Below, in pieces: positions 22,201-30,425 of a DNA stretch of 34,156 nucleotides. The notes under the pieces were generated by a model, which made no database searches, was not told where the DNA came from, and saw only the letters and a list, made by a program, of their open reading frames with translations. The DNA is taken from positions 1-34,156 of the forward strand of contig JASJQH010006943.1 of assembly GCA_040143965.1 (NCBI GenBank). Direction: 5' to 3'. The translations under genes and the position numbers were made by a program. This DNA is from Basidiobolus ranarum. Lineage: Eukaryota; Basidiobolomycota; Basidiobolomycetes; Basidiobolales. Position 1 is the stretch's first letter; the number at the start of each line of letters is the position of its first letter.

Positions 22201-22476
22201 TCCCATCACACAGAGTTCACTTCAAGTCTATGTACCGAAACCTGGAAGGTTGATGCTGGTACTGTGACCCTTGAAGGGAATGATTATTCTACCAATGCTG
22301 GTGAGAAAATTCAAGCACAGGAGGAGGCTCAAACCAAATTAGATGCCTTCGGTAACGTATCTAAGGTTTCCTCCAAGAAGAAGCTCTCTCGTAAAGAACT
22401 GAAGCAAAAGCAAAAGAGGAGAGCTCAGCAAATCGCCAATGGGGAGGAGGTTAGCAGTGATGAGGATGACATTTGA
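19255..22476 (+). CDS. TEF3: Translation elongation factor 3 (EF-3)
   Basis: Single-exon gene of 1073 residues. EF-3 is the soluble ABC ATPase that fungi need in each elongation cycle to release E-site tRNA. Order: HEAT-repeat domain (about 35-360; SAVIIDNMCKLVENP-type helices), four-helix linker, then LCNCEFSLAYGGMILL. ABC1 has GPNGVGKST (503-511), LSGGWKMKLELARAM and LLLDEPTNHLD. ABC2 has GPNGAGKST (745-753), a chromodomain-like insert (about 830-890; EYEVQWAGK, NAWVPREDL), RIRGLSGGQKVKV (LSGG from about 930) and DEPTNYLDRDSLGAL. The tail is Lys/Arg-rich (KKKLSRKELKQKQKRR), ending in an acidic SSDEDDI, as in yeast, where it contacts the ribosome. Slightly longer than yeast EF-3 (1044), mostly at the N-terminus, which holds an unusual Cys-rich patch (YECENPCLDGDEC). 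Lack of introns fits high expression. Confidence 0.97.
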   Translation: MFVNYETTIEELSTGVSNIHYECENPCLDGDECATQARALDKERAALLLKKLTECEDSDGLTQVAEEVTSFVEHVGVIEAVTTFQIIDILKVTAQNKKSSIDREGALLIYASLAKKFDHAIEPYLISELPIILGGYSDKSIAVREAAQVAGATLMALPCEHAVPALLPVLFDALQNGKWQTKLGSLSLISELARTSSEQVRVCLPDIVPRVSEIMWDTKPEVQTAAKVTMRHVCDVVGNPDIEPSLNSLIGCIAAPENVPECIHQLAATTFVTQVEAPALAIMTPLLTRGLSERSPAVQRQTAVIIDNMCKLVENPADAVQFLPKLLPGLDRIIEIGSNPELRTVAERARSTLVRVGGANTSASTPVFELVESAEVLEVLKKEITKVTPSTIEVSPIALSYITTMCTGLVNRRCFDVVEWDLCIVPYLAPIILQKNADVVCSEVLKFYKEWHENGAKDAAAAAEDEEGEELCNCEFSLAYGGMILLNNTKLKLRRGQRYGLCGPNGVGKSTLMRSIAEGKLNGFPSPDELKTVFVEHNLQAEEAELGVLEFIAKDKSLSNVSSEEIKSMLLSVGFTEEMQVMAISSLSGGWKMKLELARAMLMKADILLLDEPTNHLDVTNVAWLEAYLNSLSNVTSILVSHDSGFLDNVCTNIIHYESRKLKNYKGNLSEFVKQYPEAKSYYELASVTHKFKLPTPGLLDGVKSKGKAILKMTDIGYTYPGASKQALRDISVQCSLNSRVAVLGPNGAGKSTMIKVLTGEIVPDCGEIKKHPNLRVAYVAQHAFHHVEQHLDQTPNEYIRWRYQSGEDRESLSKADRQVSEEELKQMNTVVVWDGEKLKVEGLYGRRKAGRSSEYEVQWAGKSHEDNAWVPREDLEKWGFKKMLDAYDAKEAALAGAWTRQLTAKEVEKHLSDLGLDVEFATHSRIRGLSGGQKVKVVIAAAMWLNPHLLVLDEPTNYLDRDSLGALAEAIKEFEGGVVMISHHTEFTSSLCTETWKVDAGTVTLEGNDYSTNAGEKIQAQEEAQTKLDAFGNVSKVSSKKKLSRKELKQKQKRRAQQIANGEEVSSDEDDI

Positions 22477-23694
22477 TTACTTACTTTCCTATAGAACATT
22501 CATAATTCCTCATGTCCAATACCTTTATCTATCTATATATATAATCGTTACTTTCATTGCCTGATTAAAGTATATGCTGTTAATTTCTACTTGATATATT
22601 GAGATCTTGAATATTGCGAATAGCAAGCTGTTCGAATTATCTGCTTAGATCTGTAACTATTGTCAGTGAAAAATACATTATGATGGAATTAGAATCCCTT
22701 TGTAAAAATACCGCTTAGCTAAGAAAATAAGTATTTATGTATCATGTGAAGAAGAAAGCTCATTGATTAATACTTTTGTCATTGAATGCTAATATCTATA
22801 TATATGTTATATACAGAGGATGATTAGTAGAGGAACATGATATGAAATACATAAGTTGAATTGGCTGAAATCTGACTTTACTCCTTCATCTTCATTATCA
22901 GTAAATCTCTCTCTGTTGCTTTAAAAAATCCACTTTTACACTTCATTACTATCTGACAGTTCTTGCCGTTGTCGCATGTCTTGATGGGATGTTGCATTGC
23001 TGATGTATGAGCAAAGTCAACCTTAGTATTGCGAGGGTCAATATTATAATGGTGGTAACCACCTTTACAAAGTTCGATCATATAAACATTATTCCGTCAC
23101 CATAAGCCATATGTAAACTTAACTTCAACACAAAGCTTACAACAAAATCCGAGTCAACTTGGATCATGTTCAACAACTAATCTGAATTGATTATATGCCA
23201 AAAGAAATATATCTATCCAAATGACGATGATTCAATCAACTAATTAATCATTACACATACAATGAATGCACATTATATTAATAGAGTCCTGTTGCACATA
23301 TCACTCTGCTGGCTTCTGACAGTGGCGATGGGATGGTGACACACTACTATTTGTTGGCTAAGCCACAAGCAATTCATCTCGATTAGTTTCGGAACAAATA
23401 AGGAATCTAATGGCTGTTGACGCAACTTGGGAAGAGTGTGATGTAGGTTTGTTGGTATAACAAAGATGCGGATCATTATACCTAATATTGGAATCAGTTA
23501 GAGCGTATTGAGTTCAAGCATAATATTTTCTTGAGTATCAGTCAACTAACAGTCATCGGCTATCTGTATATCTATCAAGTCAAAGCTATGCTCACGTAAT
23601 GGTACAGTGTGTATATATGCTAAAGGGATGTCATTCATAATGTGCTTATCTATTTAAACGTGCTTAGACATTTTCGCATTCTTCAAGAAACTCT
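22477..23694. other. Intergenic region after EF-3
   Basis: About 1.2 kb. A 67-codon minus-strand frame (22878..23081; with KTCDNGKNCQIVMKC) has cysteine spacing that could come from a small secreted protein, but no signal peptide exon, promoter or relatives could be seen, so it is not called as a gene. A second minus-strand frame (23273..23476) has no coding character. Confidence 0.4.
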
Positions 23695-24150
23695 ATGATG
23701 AAATCTTTTGTCTTTCTCTTTGCATCACTCGCTTCGGCCTTATCTTTAAGTCCACATCTCCATAATCATGAGATTCTAAAGGTTCAGAATCCGATTGGCT
23801 TCATGGAGCCTGCTGAAGTTCAAGAATATCTTAGCGTGTATGCACCTGACTGTATAAAGACAGTTAATGCTGGTGCCGCAACTGTTCTGAACGCAATCTA
23901 CGAACAGGAATGTGCCCTGATCACTTTTTCCTCAGGAGTGATCACCCGTGACTACAAATAAAACTGTTGCGGAGCCAGTGCATGGATACGGATCAATCTT
24001 GCTGACTGGGAGATGCTTCGGAGTGATGAAAAATTGGATGGCCTTAGATACCAGCGTGTAACTGCCAAGGACAATACTTACTCCATAGACTTCAGGAAAA
24101 TGACTGGGAAAACTCCGGGAAGTATATCACCAGAAGAGTTCCTTCCTTAA
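23695..24150 (+). pseudogene. Secreted-protein gene interrupted by an in-frame TAA
   Basis: One frame of 152 codons, open apart from a single TAA at 23959-23961 (codon 89). The first part starts with a signal peptide (MMKSFVFLFASLASALS) and continues LHNHEILKVQNPIGFMEP. Downstream in the same frame, NCCGASAWIRINLADWEML and KLDGLRYQRVTAKDNTYSID look like ordinary protein and end at TAA 24148-24150. The only GT...AG pair that would remove the stop in frame (23948..23974) is 27 nt, shorter than any intron here. So this is most simply a nonsense-mutated gene or a sequencing error. If translated as it stands, an 88-residue secreted peptide would result. Family not recognised. Confidence 0.6.
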
Positions 24151-25505
24151 GGATTGTGATTACACTTAGTGATGCACAAGTTTATATTGAAATTTTTAAA
24201 ATACACAATTGTATGCTAGGCTATATTTCTATTGCTTTCAATACATTTTCTATACATACAAATACAATATAGTACATGATTCAATTCTGCACATAATTGT
24301 ACCACAAAATTGCTCATTATTTGTTTGTATTAAGCTGATTAAAACTTATCTGCTACTGTAACATGAATTGGGCGATGCGATATATATATATATATATGAA
24401 GTGCTTCAACATTCCACTTTGGATGGTAAGCTGATGATGAATCAACTCTTAACCAGCTTAATGCTTACCCAATAACGATAGCTAATTAAAAACCAGCGAA
24501 TTTTAGGAAGTACTTCTCGTAATCACGCTTTAACCAGAGCAGAAGCAAAATAAAAGCTCTCATTTGAATGGATTCTATAGCTTACTACTAATGGTGGTAT
24601 AAATGAATGGATGAGCTTTGGTGGATGTCTCCTAGTGTAATAACAATGATATTTCTAGGACAAGGAATCCATGTCATCAATTAGGTTGGTTTCGGTATTT
24701 ATCCTCACCTTCAAGGGATTGAATCTCAACGAGCTGAGTTTTCAAACAGAATTCAGCCTAGGCAATTCTAGTTAGCAAACTACAAAACCTACAAATTCAG
24801 TAAAGAGAAAGGTATTTTGGTGATACTGGATTGCCTGTGTACAGTTATGTAATCCGAACCATCTATTTCCATTGATAGTGAAATATATTGATAGTGAGAT
24901 AGACAGTCAGCTTAGACCCTAACCTAATCTTCTCATTAGCTCTACAAAACTGGTGATGTTGAAAGGCTCTTCAAAATGATATTATATTCGGCTGCATATA
25001 TTAAAGATATTATTTCATCCGGCAATTGGGCCAGATTAAAGGATTGTCAGTCTGTGCACTAGTTCGGAATTTACTCACGTGATATATTTCTGGTAACCCT
25101 AACCCTAAGTCATATAGTAAGCCATAATCTAACACAATATCGCTATTATCTATCTATCATCAGTAATATGAGAAATTGGAAGCATACTTATATAGCTCAT
25201 AGCTCGGTAGACAAATCTTTATGTTCAAATAGCTCACTGAAAGAGTACGTCGCTGGCAGTGAATGCTACAGGTCGAGCAAATACCTGAATTGATATTTAC
25301 CTGGCATTCATTAATGTAAAGAATCATATTTATTTGTAGAAATACTGTAGGTAATATATACCTTTCGCACTAATACTTCCTAATGGTATAGCAAGAGTTA
25401 TATTTGTTTGTGTGGGTTATTTCGGTGGATACAAATGTGATCTAGCAAGATAGCATGAAGTCTGAGGTGTACATTAATCATTCTGTGAATTGAATCAAGA
25501 GTAAA
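24151..25505. other. Gene-free region with short repeats
   Basis: About 1.35 kb. Visible: a TA dinucleotide run (about 24380-24398), a near-duplicate ATTGATAGTGA motif (about 24874 and 24890), and telomere-like motifs, namely CCCTAACCTAA near 24917 and TAACCCTAACCCTAA at 25094-25108. No gene supported. Confidence 0.5.
25094..25108 (-). repeat. Short telomere-like repeat
   Basis: TAACCCTAACCCTAA on the plus strand is TTAGGG-type repeat on the minus strand, about two and a half units. It lies downstream of the first secreted-protein paralogue. It may be a telobox-type site or chance sequence. Confidence 0.45.
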
Positions 25506-25940
25506 CTAAAATATACACATAACATCGGGGTCGGATGGCAGTACTTTGACCTTGTGTACTCCATAAACTGATGGACATTTAGTGGGTCGATTTTTCTTAC
25601 CCTCTTTCTGAGTATCAGTGAGGATCAAAGTGTCATTACCTATGAATCGACTAGTGATGGGGAAGAGTATTTCAATGAAGTTTCCCTGACTCTGGATGTC
25701 TACAGTGCTTATTTGATGAATCACAGCGCCACGGCGAGAGCCAGAAGGATACATCTCCACCTTCAAACCATTCACGGTGTTAATTTCGCGAGATGGAATA
25801 CGGAATTGTAACTTCATAGTACATCCAGCGTGAATCGTATTAGGCCCATCAATATCGACATTAGTGCGACAGATACTGGGAGGTGGCGCTGCAAAACCTA
25901 GACTCAGCATTGCGAGAGAAAGCAGAGTAGAAGCAAGCAT
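25506..25940 (-). CDS. Small secreted four-cysteine protein, tandem paralogue A
   Basis: Intronless frame of 144 residues. Signal peptide MLASTLLSLAMLSLGFA, then a mature domain of about 125 residues with four cysteines (CRTNVDIDGPN, HAGCTMKLQF, KCPSVYGVHK, DVMCIF). Alternating hydrophobic strands (MKLQFRI, LKVEMYP, FIEILFPI, DTLILTD) suggest an Ig-like beta-sandwich, somewhat like KRE9/KNH-type secreted domains. That resemblance is tentative. A TATA box (TATAAAAA on the minus strand, 26023-26030) lies about 83 bp upstream. Paralogues B and C lie upstream in the same orientation. Likely an extracellular or wall-associated protein. Function unknown. Confidence 0.85.
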   Translation of the reverse strand: MLASTLLSLAMLSLGFAAPPPSICRTNVDIDGPNTIHAGCTMKLQFRIPSREINTVNGLKVEMYPSGSRRGAVIHQISTVDIQSQGNFIEILFPITSRFIGNDTLILTDTQKEGKKNRPTKCPSVYGVHKVKVLPSDPDVMCIF

Positions 25941-26022
25941 TTCAAAAGTGACTTGGAGAGGATATTGAGCGATGCCGAAGTAGAGTAACTTGAGATATCG
26001 TTACAACATGAAAATAGAATCA

Positions 26023-26030
26023 TTTTTATA
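26023..26030 (-). promoter_or_regulatory. TATA box of paralogue A
   Basis: TATAAAAA on the minus strand, about 83 bp before the ATG. Paralogues B and C have TATA boxes at comparable positions. Confidence 0.6.
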
Positions 26031-26584
26031 CGAGATTAGATGCGGGTCGAAAGACAGCGGTGGCACGTTGGAAGACATGCTGCACCCCAACTCTCTAGAA
26101 ACAGACTGAACTGGAACAAAAATGCTTGTCGAATACAGTACCAGCTGAAAGAAATTTTAATACCGGTTGTTCTCTATATCGAAGAGATGCATTCATGCCT
26201 CTGCATTTCATAGTATCTTCCATATGAAATTAGTTACCAAACTGAGATGACGCCGAGTAAATTTTGGAGAACAAATTAGCAACCAGCTTGCTATTTACCA
26301 ACAGGCTGATTACGGGAAATGTGTACAAACAATGTAATCCTTGCAAATAGATTAAGAAACCCACTTACTGATGTTACATTCATGGAATTTAAAGGCTGGT
26401 ACAGTGTACCAATAATGGAATGTGGATATGGTTGACTCAGATAGGCTATCTATATTCCTGTGGCTGCCCCAATTCCACGGCAAATAATAAATCTGAAACA
26501 TATGATCAGCAACAGATTTACGGGTTCAGTTGGCGTGAGACAATGATCATTTCGTTCAGGGTTAAGCACTGAGGGTCCATCACT

Positions 26585-26625
26585 AAGGAACATATCGTTG
26601 CCATCACAAGGAACATATCGTTGCC
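26585..26625. repeat. 18-bp direct repeat with 5-bp spacer
   Basis: AAGGAACATATCGTTGCC occurs twice, exactly, at 26585-26602 and 26608-26625. It looks like a recent local duplication. Confidence 0.8.
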
Positions 26626-26892
26626 TTTGAGTCTTTTTACTAATTATGAGAAGTTCTGAATTCATACTTACAAATTTATCTCATTGTTATTGCAAGACAC
26701 TGTTCGACCACAAATGTTTAAAATGATTTAACGCTATCCTATAGCATAAGTTCGTAATCAATACTTTCAAAAATTTTCAAAGTTTTGATGATAGACAACC
26801 CCATGTAAATCATTCCTTTTATTGAAATAGTGTAAGAGGTTTTTTTATCTAAGATCTAAACCAACTATCCTCTATATGTATGTAAAGATAAG

Positions 26893-27330
26893 CTAAAACA
26901 TACACATAACATCGGGGCTAGATGGTAGCACTTGGAGCTTGTGAACTCCATAAACTGAAGGGCATTGAGTTGAAGATCCAATCTTGGCATCCTTTGGAGG
27001 GTTCCCAGTGAGAATCAAGGTATCATTACCTATGAATCGGCTGGTAATCGGGAACAGTATTTCGATAGCATCTTTCTGACTCTGGATATCTACAGTGCTT
27101 ACTTGATGTACCACAACGCCACGACGGGAACCAGAGGGATACATCTCCACCTTCAAACCATTGATGGTGTTAATTTGACGAGATGGAATGAGGAATTGTA
27201 GCTTTATAGTGCATCCAGCGTGAATCATATTAGGTCCATTGATGTCCACATTAGTAGCACAGTTTTTGGGAAGTGGCGCTGCAAGTCCCAGGCCGAGCAG
27301 TGTAAGTGAAATCAGAGAAGAAGCAAGCAT
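26893..27330 (-). CDS. Small secreted four-cysteine protein, tandem paralogue B
   Basis: Intronless frame of 145 residues, colinear with paralogues A and C. Signal peptide MLASSLISLTLLGLGLA, then PLPKNCATNVDINGPN, HAGCTIKLQFLIPSR, EMYPSGSRRGVVVHQ, EILFPITSRFIGNDTLILT and VMCMF. All four cysteines are kept. The loop after LILT is one residue longer than in A and C (NPPKDAKIGSSTQ) and differs in sequence, so this loop varies while the core strands are conserved. A TATA box (27444-27453) lies about 115 bp before the start. Confidence 0.85.
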   Translation of the reverse strand: MLASSLISLTLLGLGLAAPLPKNCATNVDINGPNMIHAGCTIKLQFLIPSRQINTINGLKVEMYPSGSRRGVVVHQVSTVDIQSQKDAIEILFPITSRFIGNDTLILTGNPPKDAKIGSSTQCPSVYGVHKLQVLPSSPDVMCMF

Positions 27331-28432
27331 TTCGAGCGTATAACTTCAAGTGTTGATTAAAAGAAGATTGCGAAAGAGATTGATAGTAAGTAGTGGTACT
27401 ATGTATCAACTGATGATAGAGATACAGCCAGGAGTTCTCATTTCTTTTATATACAAATCACTTCGTTTAACCCCAGAAGCTCCGATACCATTCATATTAC
27501 GTTCTATATTGCGGAAAACATCCTCATTATGATTAGAATTGATCTTCTATTGATAAATGTGGTAACTACATTGTCTTTCCGTCTAGAACTCATCCAATAC
27601 CCCATTAAACAGACTATTTCATCTTCCATTCGAAATTGTTTGCTTCACTGGGTCGTAACCGGAAATTGGTTGGAGCAATACATATCAAATAACTTGTTGA
27701 CTGGTGTTCAAAATTTCGGGTATATAGTAACCAGAGAAGAATCATGGCTTTGAATATTCTTAATTTGAACAAGTGTTACTTTCTATTTTCTAATTACAGT
27801 GGTTGCTCTAGAGTGCGCACTGGCCATTTGTGGAATTGAAGGATGGAAGTGCAACAACACGCATAACTAAGTGCTTGATACGTACTTATATGCAATGGAG
27901 TACCCCAATGTGATGCCAAGTAACCAGAGACAATCGCTACAATCTGAAATATCTTTGCTGATGAGTTATTCCACGTAGAACACATATAATAATCTATTCT
28001 ATTTTAACAACAACTGGCAGTGAGGAATAATTCAAACATATTTGTCGTAGATAGATATTTCTAGTAAGCTCAGGAACTCGTAAATCATTAACTCCCCATT
28101 ACCTATCTTCTATGGCTTGATTGGGTCATAAGTGTACCTGATGCATCAAATAGCCTAGAGTTGGGTACTACAATGCCATCCTAGATAGATCCCGGTCCTC
28201 AGCATCTGGATTGGTGTAAATATTCTTCACGCCATTTCTCTTTTTAACAGTCACCACTAATGTTGCCTCCACAACTATAGTTTGATTGCAGGGATCATTG
28301 TTACAACTATACATATGACTGACATCCGGAAGTTTATTCAAGATAGTTTATGGTAAAAGTTATGTTTATTCGCATGATGTTAAAGACCGACATGGATGCG
28401 TTCTAGGGTGACAGAAATGCCTCTAAAACGCG
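27331..28432. other. Spacer between paralogues B and C
   Basis: Contains the paralogue B promoter. A block at 27641-27662 matches 20 of 22 bases of 29076-29097 upstream of paralogue C, indicating that the duplication included promoter DNA. Other open frames here lack coding character. Confidence 0.45.
27444..27453 (-). promoter_or_regulatory. TATA box of paralogue B
   Basis: TATATAAAAG on the minus strand, about 115 bp before the ATG. Confidence 0.55.
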
Positions 28433-28867
28433 TTAAAATATGCACATAACATCTGGGCTTGGTGGTAGCACCATAAGTTTGTGTACTCCGTACACTGATG
28501 GACATCCAGCTGGGCGGCTTGCTTTACCATTTTTCAGAGTATCAGTGAGGATCAAGGTGTCGTTGCCTATGAATCGACTAGCGATGGGGAAGAGTATTTC
28601 AATGGAGCCTTTCTGACTTTGAAGATCAACAGTATTCACTTGATGCACCACCACTCCACGGCGAGAACCAGCAGGATACAGCTCCAATTTCAAACCATTA
28701 ACAGTGCTAACTTCACGGGATGGAATACGGAATTGTAACTTCATGGTACATCCAGCATGAATCACGTTAGGTCCATTGATTTCTACATTAGTAGCACAGT
28801 TTTTGGGAAGTGGTGCTGAAAGTCCTACACTGAGTAAGGTAAGTGATAGAAGAGTAGATGCAAGCAT
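28433..28867 (-). CDS. Small secreted four-cysteine protein, tandem paralogue C
   Basis: Intronless frame of 144 residues. Signal peptide MLASTLLSLTLLSVGLS, then APLPKNCATNVEINGPN, HAGCTMKLQFRIPSRE, LELYPAGSRRGVVVHQ, EILFPIASRFIGNDTLILT, GCPSVYGVHK and VMCIF. It shares PLPKNCATN with B and the MKLQFRIPSRE block with A. The end of the coding sequence is also similar at DNA level in all three copies (ACATAACATC). A TATA box (28939-28947) lies about 73 bp before the start. Same putative beta-sandwich fold and unknown extracellular role as A and B. Confidence 0.85.
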   Translation of the reverse strand: MLASTLLSLTLLSVGLSAPLPKNCATNVEINGPNVIHAGCTMKLQFRIPSREVSTVNGLKLELYPAGSRRGVVVHQVNTVDLQSQKGSIEILFPIASRFIGNDTLILTDTLKNGKASRPAGCPSVYGVHKLMVLPPSPDVMCIF

Positions 28868-28938
28868 ATTGAATAGGTATCTTGAAGTTTGGGAAAGGAT
28901 CTGATAATTTTACTTATGTAGTCAGCAAATGCGAGCAC

Positions 28939-28947
28939 TTTTATATA
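28939..28947 (-). promoter_or_regulatory. TATA box of paralogue C
   Basis: TATATAAAA on the minus strand, about 73 bp before the ATG. Confidence 0.55.
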
Positions 28948-29147
28948 TGAATTTAGCAAATATTATTTGACCTGGGTGGCTCAGCTTGCTATTATGTATT
29001 AACGGAAATAGCATTCGAATTAGTCATTATTTTTATAAGTGTGATTGTTTGTTGCGTCAAAAAGACCATGGAAAATGCTTCACTGGGTTGTAACTGGTAT
29101 ATATTGGGGTTAATGCACCCAATAACCTGTTGAAAAACGAACTAGTG

Positions 29148-29240
29148 TCGAATACAAACAGATCCAGACCGTTTACATTTCTGGAGAGGCATACAAATTG
29201 TAACTTCACTCATTAATTTCCACGTTGGTTGTACAAGTAT
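29148..29240 (-). pseudogene. Decayed fourth copy of the four-cysteine secreted-protein family
   Basis: On the minus strand, a segment reading TGTACAACCAACGTGG and on to AATTAATG parallels the CATNVEING coding region of paralogue C. It then skips about 33 bp and continues TGAAGTTACAATTTGTATGC, parallel to the MKLQFRIP region, followed by a weaker match to the VNGLKLELYP region. The signal-peptide part and the C-terminal half are missing, and stops occur. It has the same orientation as copies A to C and lies just beyond C, as expected for an old tandem copy. Confidence 0.5.
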
Positions 29241-29307
29241 TGACTTCGCAGATTGCCTCAATTTAGACCAAATTTTACCACGCCGAATATTAGGATCAAG
29301 GCCGTAT

Positions 29308-29341
29308 TTCCATTTCCATTTCCCTTTCCATTTCCATTTTT
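29308..29341 (+). repeat. CCATTT hexanucleotide microsatellite
   Basis: About five copies of a CCATTT-type hexamer, one changed to CCCTTT. Simple-sequence repeat. No further role seen. Confidence 0.75.
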
Positions 29342-29594
29342 GATACGCTGTACCCATTTCTATCCTCTACGTGCCATGGCTAAGTATTTCTTCAATGATT
29401 TTACTTTCGATCGATGTGAGCCATTTAATATCTGATGGAAGTTATAGAAGAACAGAGAATGGGGTGCTTTTGCTTTCAGCTGTTCTTTCCCTCGTCACCA
29501 TTATAATAAGTTGTAATCCATAGCCAATCTCTACTTGGCATTTCTCATACCATACAAGATACGTGTGCCTAGGCTCAGGAAGGTTTCCATAAAC

Positions 29595-29858
29595 ATGATC
29601 ACATTTGCATTTTGTGTCTTTATCATAAGTTCAATGCTATATAACGAAAATGAACTCATTTGTCATTTTCTTCCACTCAAAGACCCACATGGTGAAGAGA
29701 AGACTCAAATAGGTCATCACTCACTATACCCTTACTTCCAGACTGAGGGATTCTATTGCGGTGCAGGACTTAGTGGAGTTAGTGAAGTTGTAATGCACCT
29801 CAAGGTTGCCGACCAGACTATTCCCTGTTGGGAACAAGAAGGTACATTATCCGCTTAA
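29595..29858 (+). CDS. Possible small secreted protein, 87 residues
   Basis: Open frame starting MITFAFCVFIISSMLYNENE, a plausible signal peptide, followed by ordinary-looking sequence (DPHGEEKTQIGHHSLYPYFQ, EGFYCGAGLSGVSEVVMHLK) and ending at TAA. No relatives recognised, no clear promoter, and it lies among decaying sequences, so it could be an exon or a remnant. Confidence 0.3.
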   Translation: MITFAFCVFIISSMLYNENELICHFLPLKDPHGEEKTQIGHHSLYPYFQTEGFYCGAGLSGVSEVVMHLKVADQTIPCWEQEGTLSA

Positions 29859-30425
29859 CATTCAAATATGTTTCAATTAATTCCTTCAATAAATATACCG
29901 TTCTGAGTTCTATCGTTGATAATCGAAGTGATATCCTTGATAAACAAGCAGATATCAGTTACTTCTGCGGTATTTCTTACCAAGACAGTGGCCGTGAAAA
30001 AGTGTGATAACAAAGTAAAATAGCTATAGATACACCAGAACTGGACAGTAGTGATCACGTATGGCTGAGTATTTCCCTCTATTTTTACACTCCTTCTCAG
30101 TGCTATTTTCCAATGATGATGGCTAAGATGCAGCAACATTTCAATGAGTTATCCTCGCATTGACAGTACCTAATAGTAAGATTTGAGAATAGATAAGCGG
30201 CTCTAAGCTACGAAAAATAACTGACCACGTGCTTTCAGGCTTAGTTACGAAAAATCGCCATCGACAACGATTATACGTAAGGTGGCTTGGTCGGAATAAA
30301 GTCAAAAAATAATTCACTACACAAGCCACCCTTCTTGTATAAAAAGCTTGCAGAAAAGCCAAAGATAGATACACTTGACTATCTTCTTAGCCATTGTAAA
30401 TCGCAAATAATTTTCACTATCTAAC
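29859..30425. other. Spacer before the 93-bp repeat gene
   Basis: No gene supported. It includes the promoter of the repeat gene, with a TATA box at 30338-30345. A minus-strand open frame (29873..30139) has mixed composition and no recognisable feature. Confidence 0.4.
30338..30345 (+). promoter_or_regulatory. TATA box of the 93-bp repeat gene
   Basis: TATAAAAA, 88 bp before the ATG at 30426, supporting transcription on the plus strand. Confidence 0.6.

Larger units (their letters stand above)
25941..26892. other. Spacer between paralogues A and B
   Basis: Contains the paralogue A promoter and an 18-bp direct repeat (26585-26602 and 26608-26625). No gene supported. Confidence 0.45.

Noticed and set aside
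22878-23081. Minus-strand 67-codon Cys-containing frame as a gene
   Set aside because: No signal peptide, upstream exon, promoter or relatives could be seen. Kept only as a note in the intergenic entry.
23948-23974. Tiny intron that would remove the TAA in the secreted-protein gene
   Set aside because: At 27 nt it is far below the shortest intron seen here (46 nt) and has a poor acceptor.
25094-25108. True chromosome end at the telomere-like repeat
   Set aside because: Only about 2.5 units, internal, with genes on both sides.
29873-30139. Minus-strand 88-codon frame
   Set aside because: Irregular composition, no recognisable domain, and it lies among decayed sequences without splice or promoter support.
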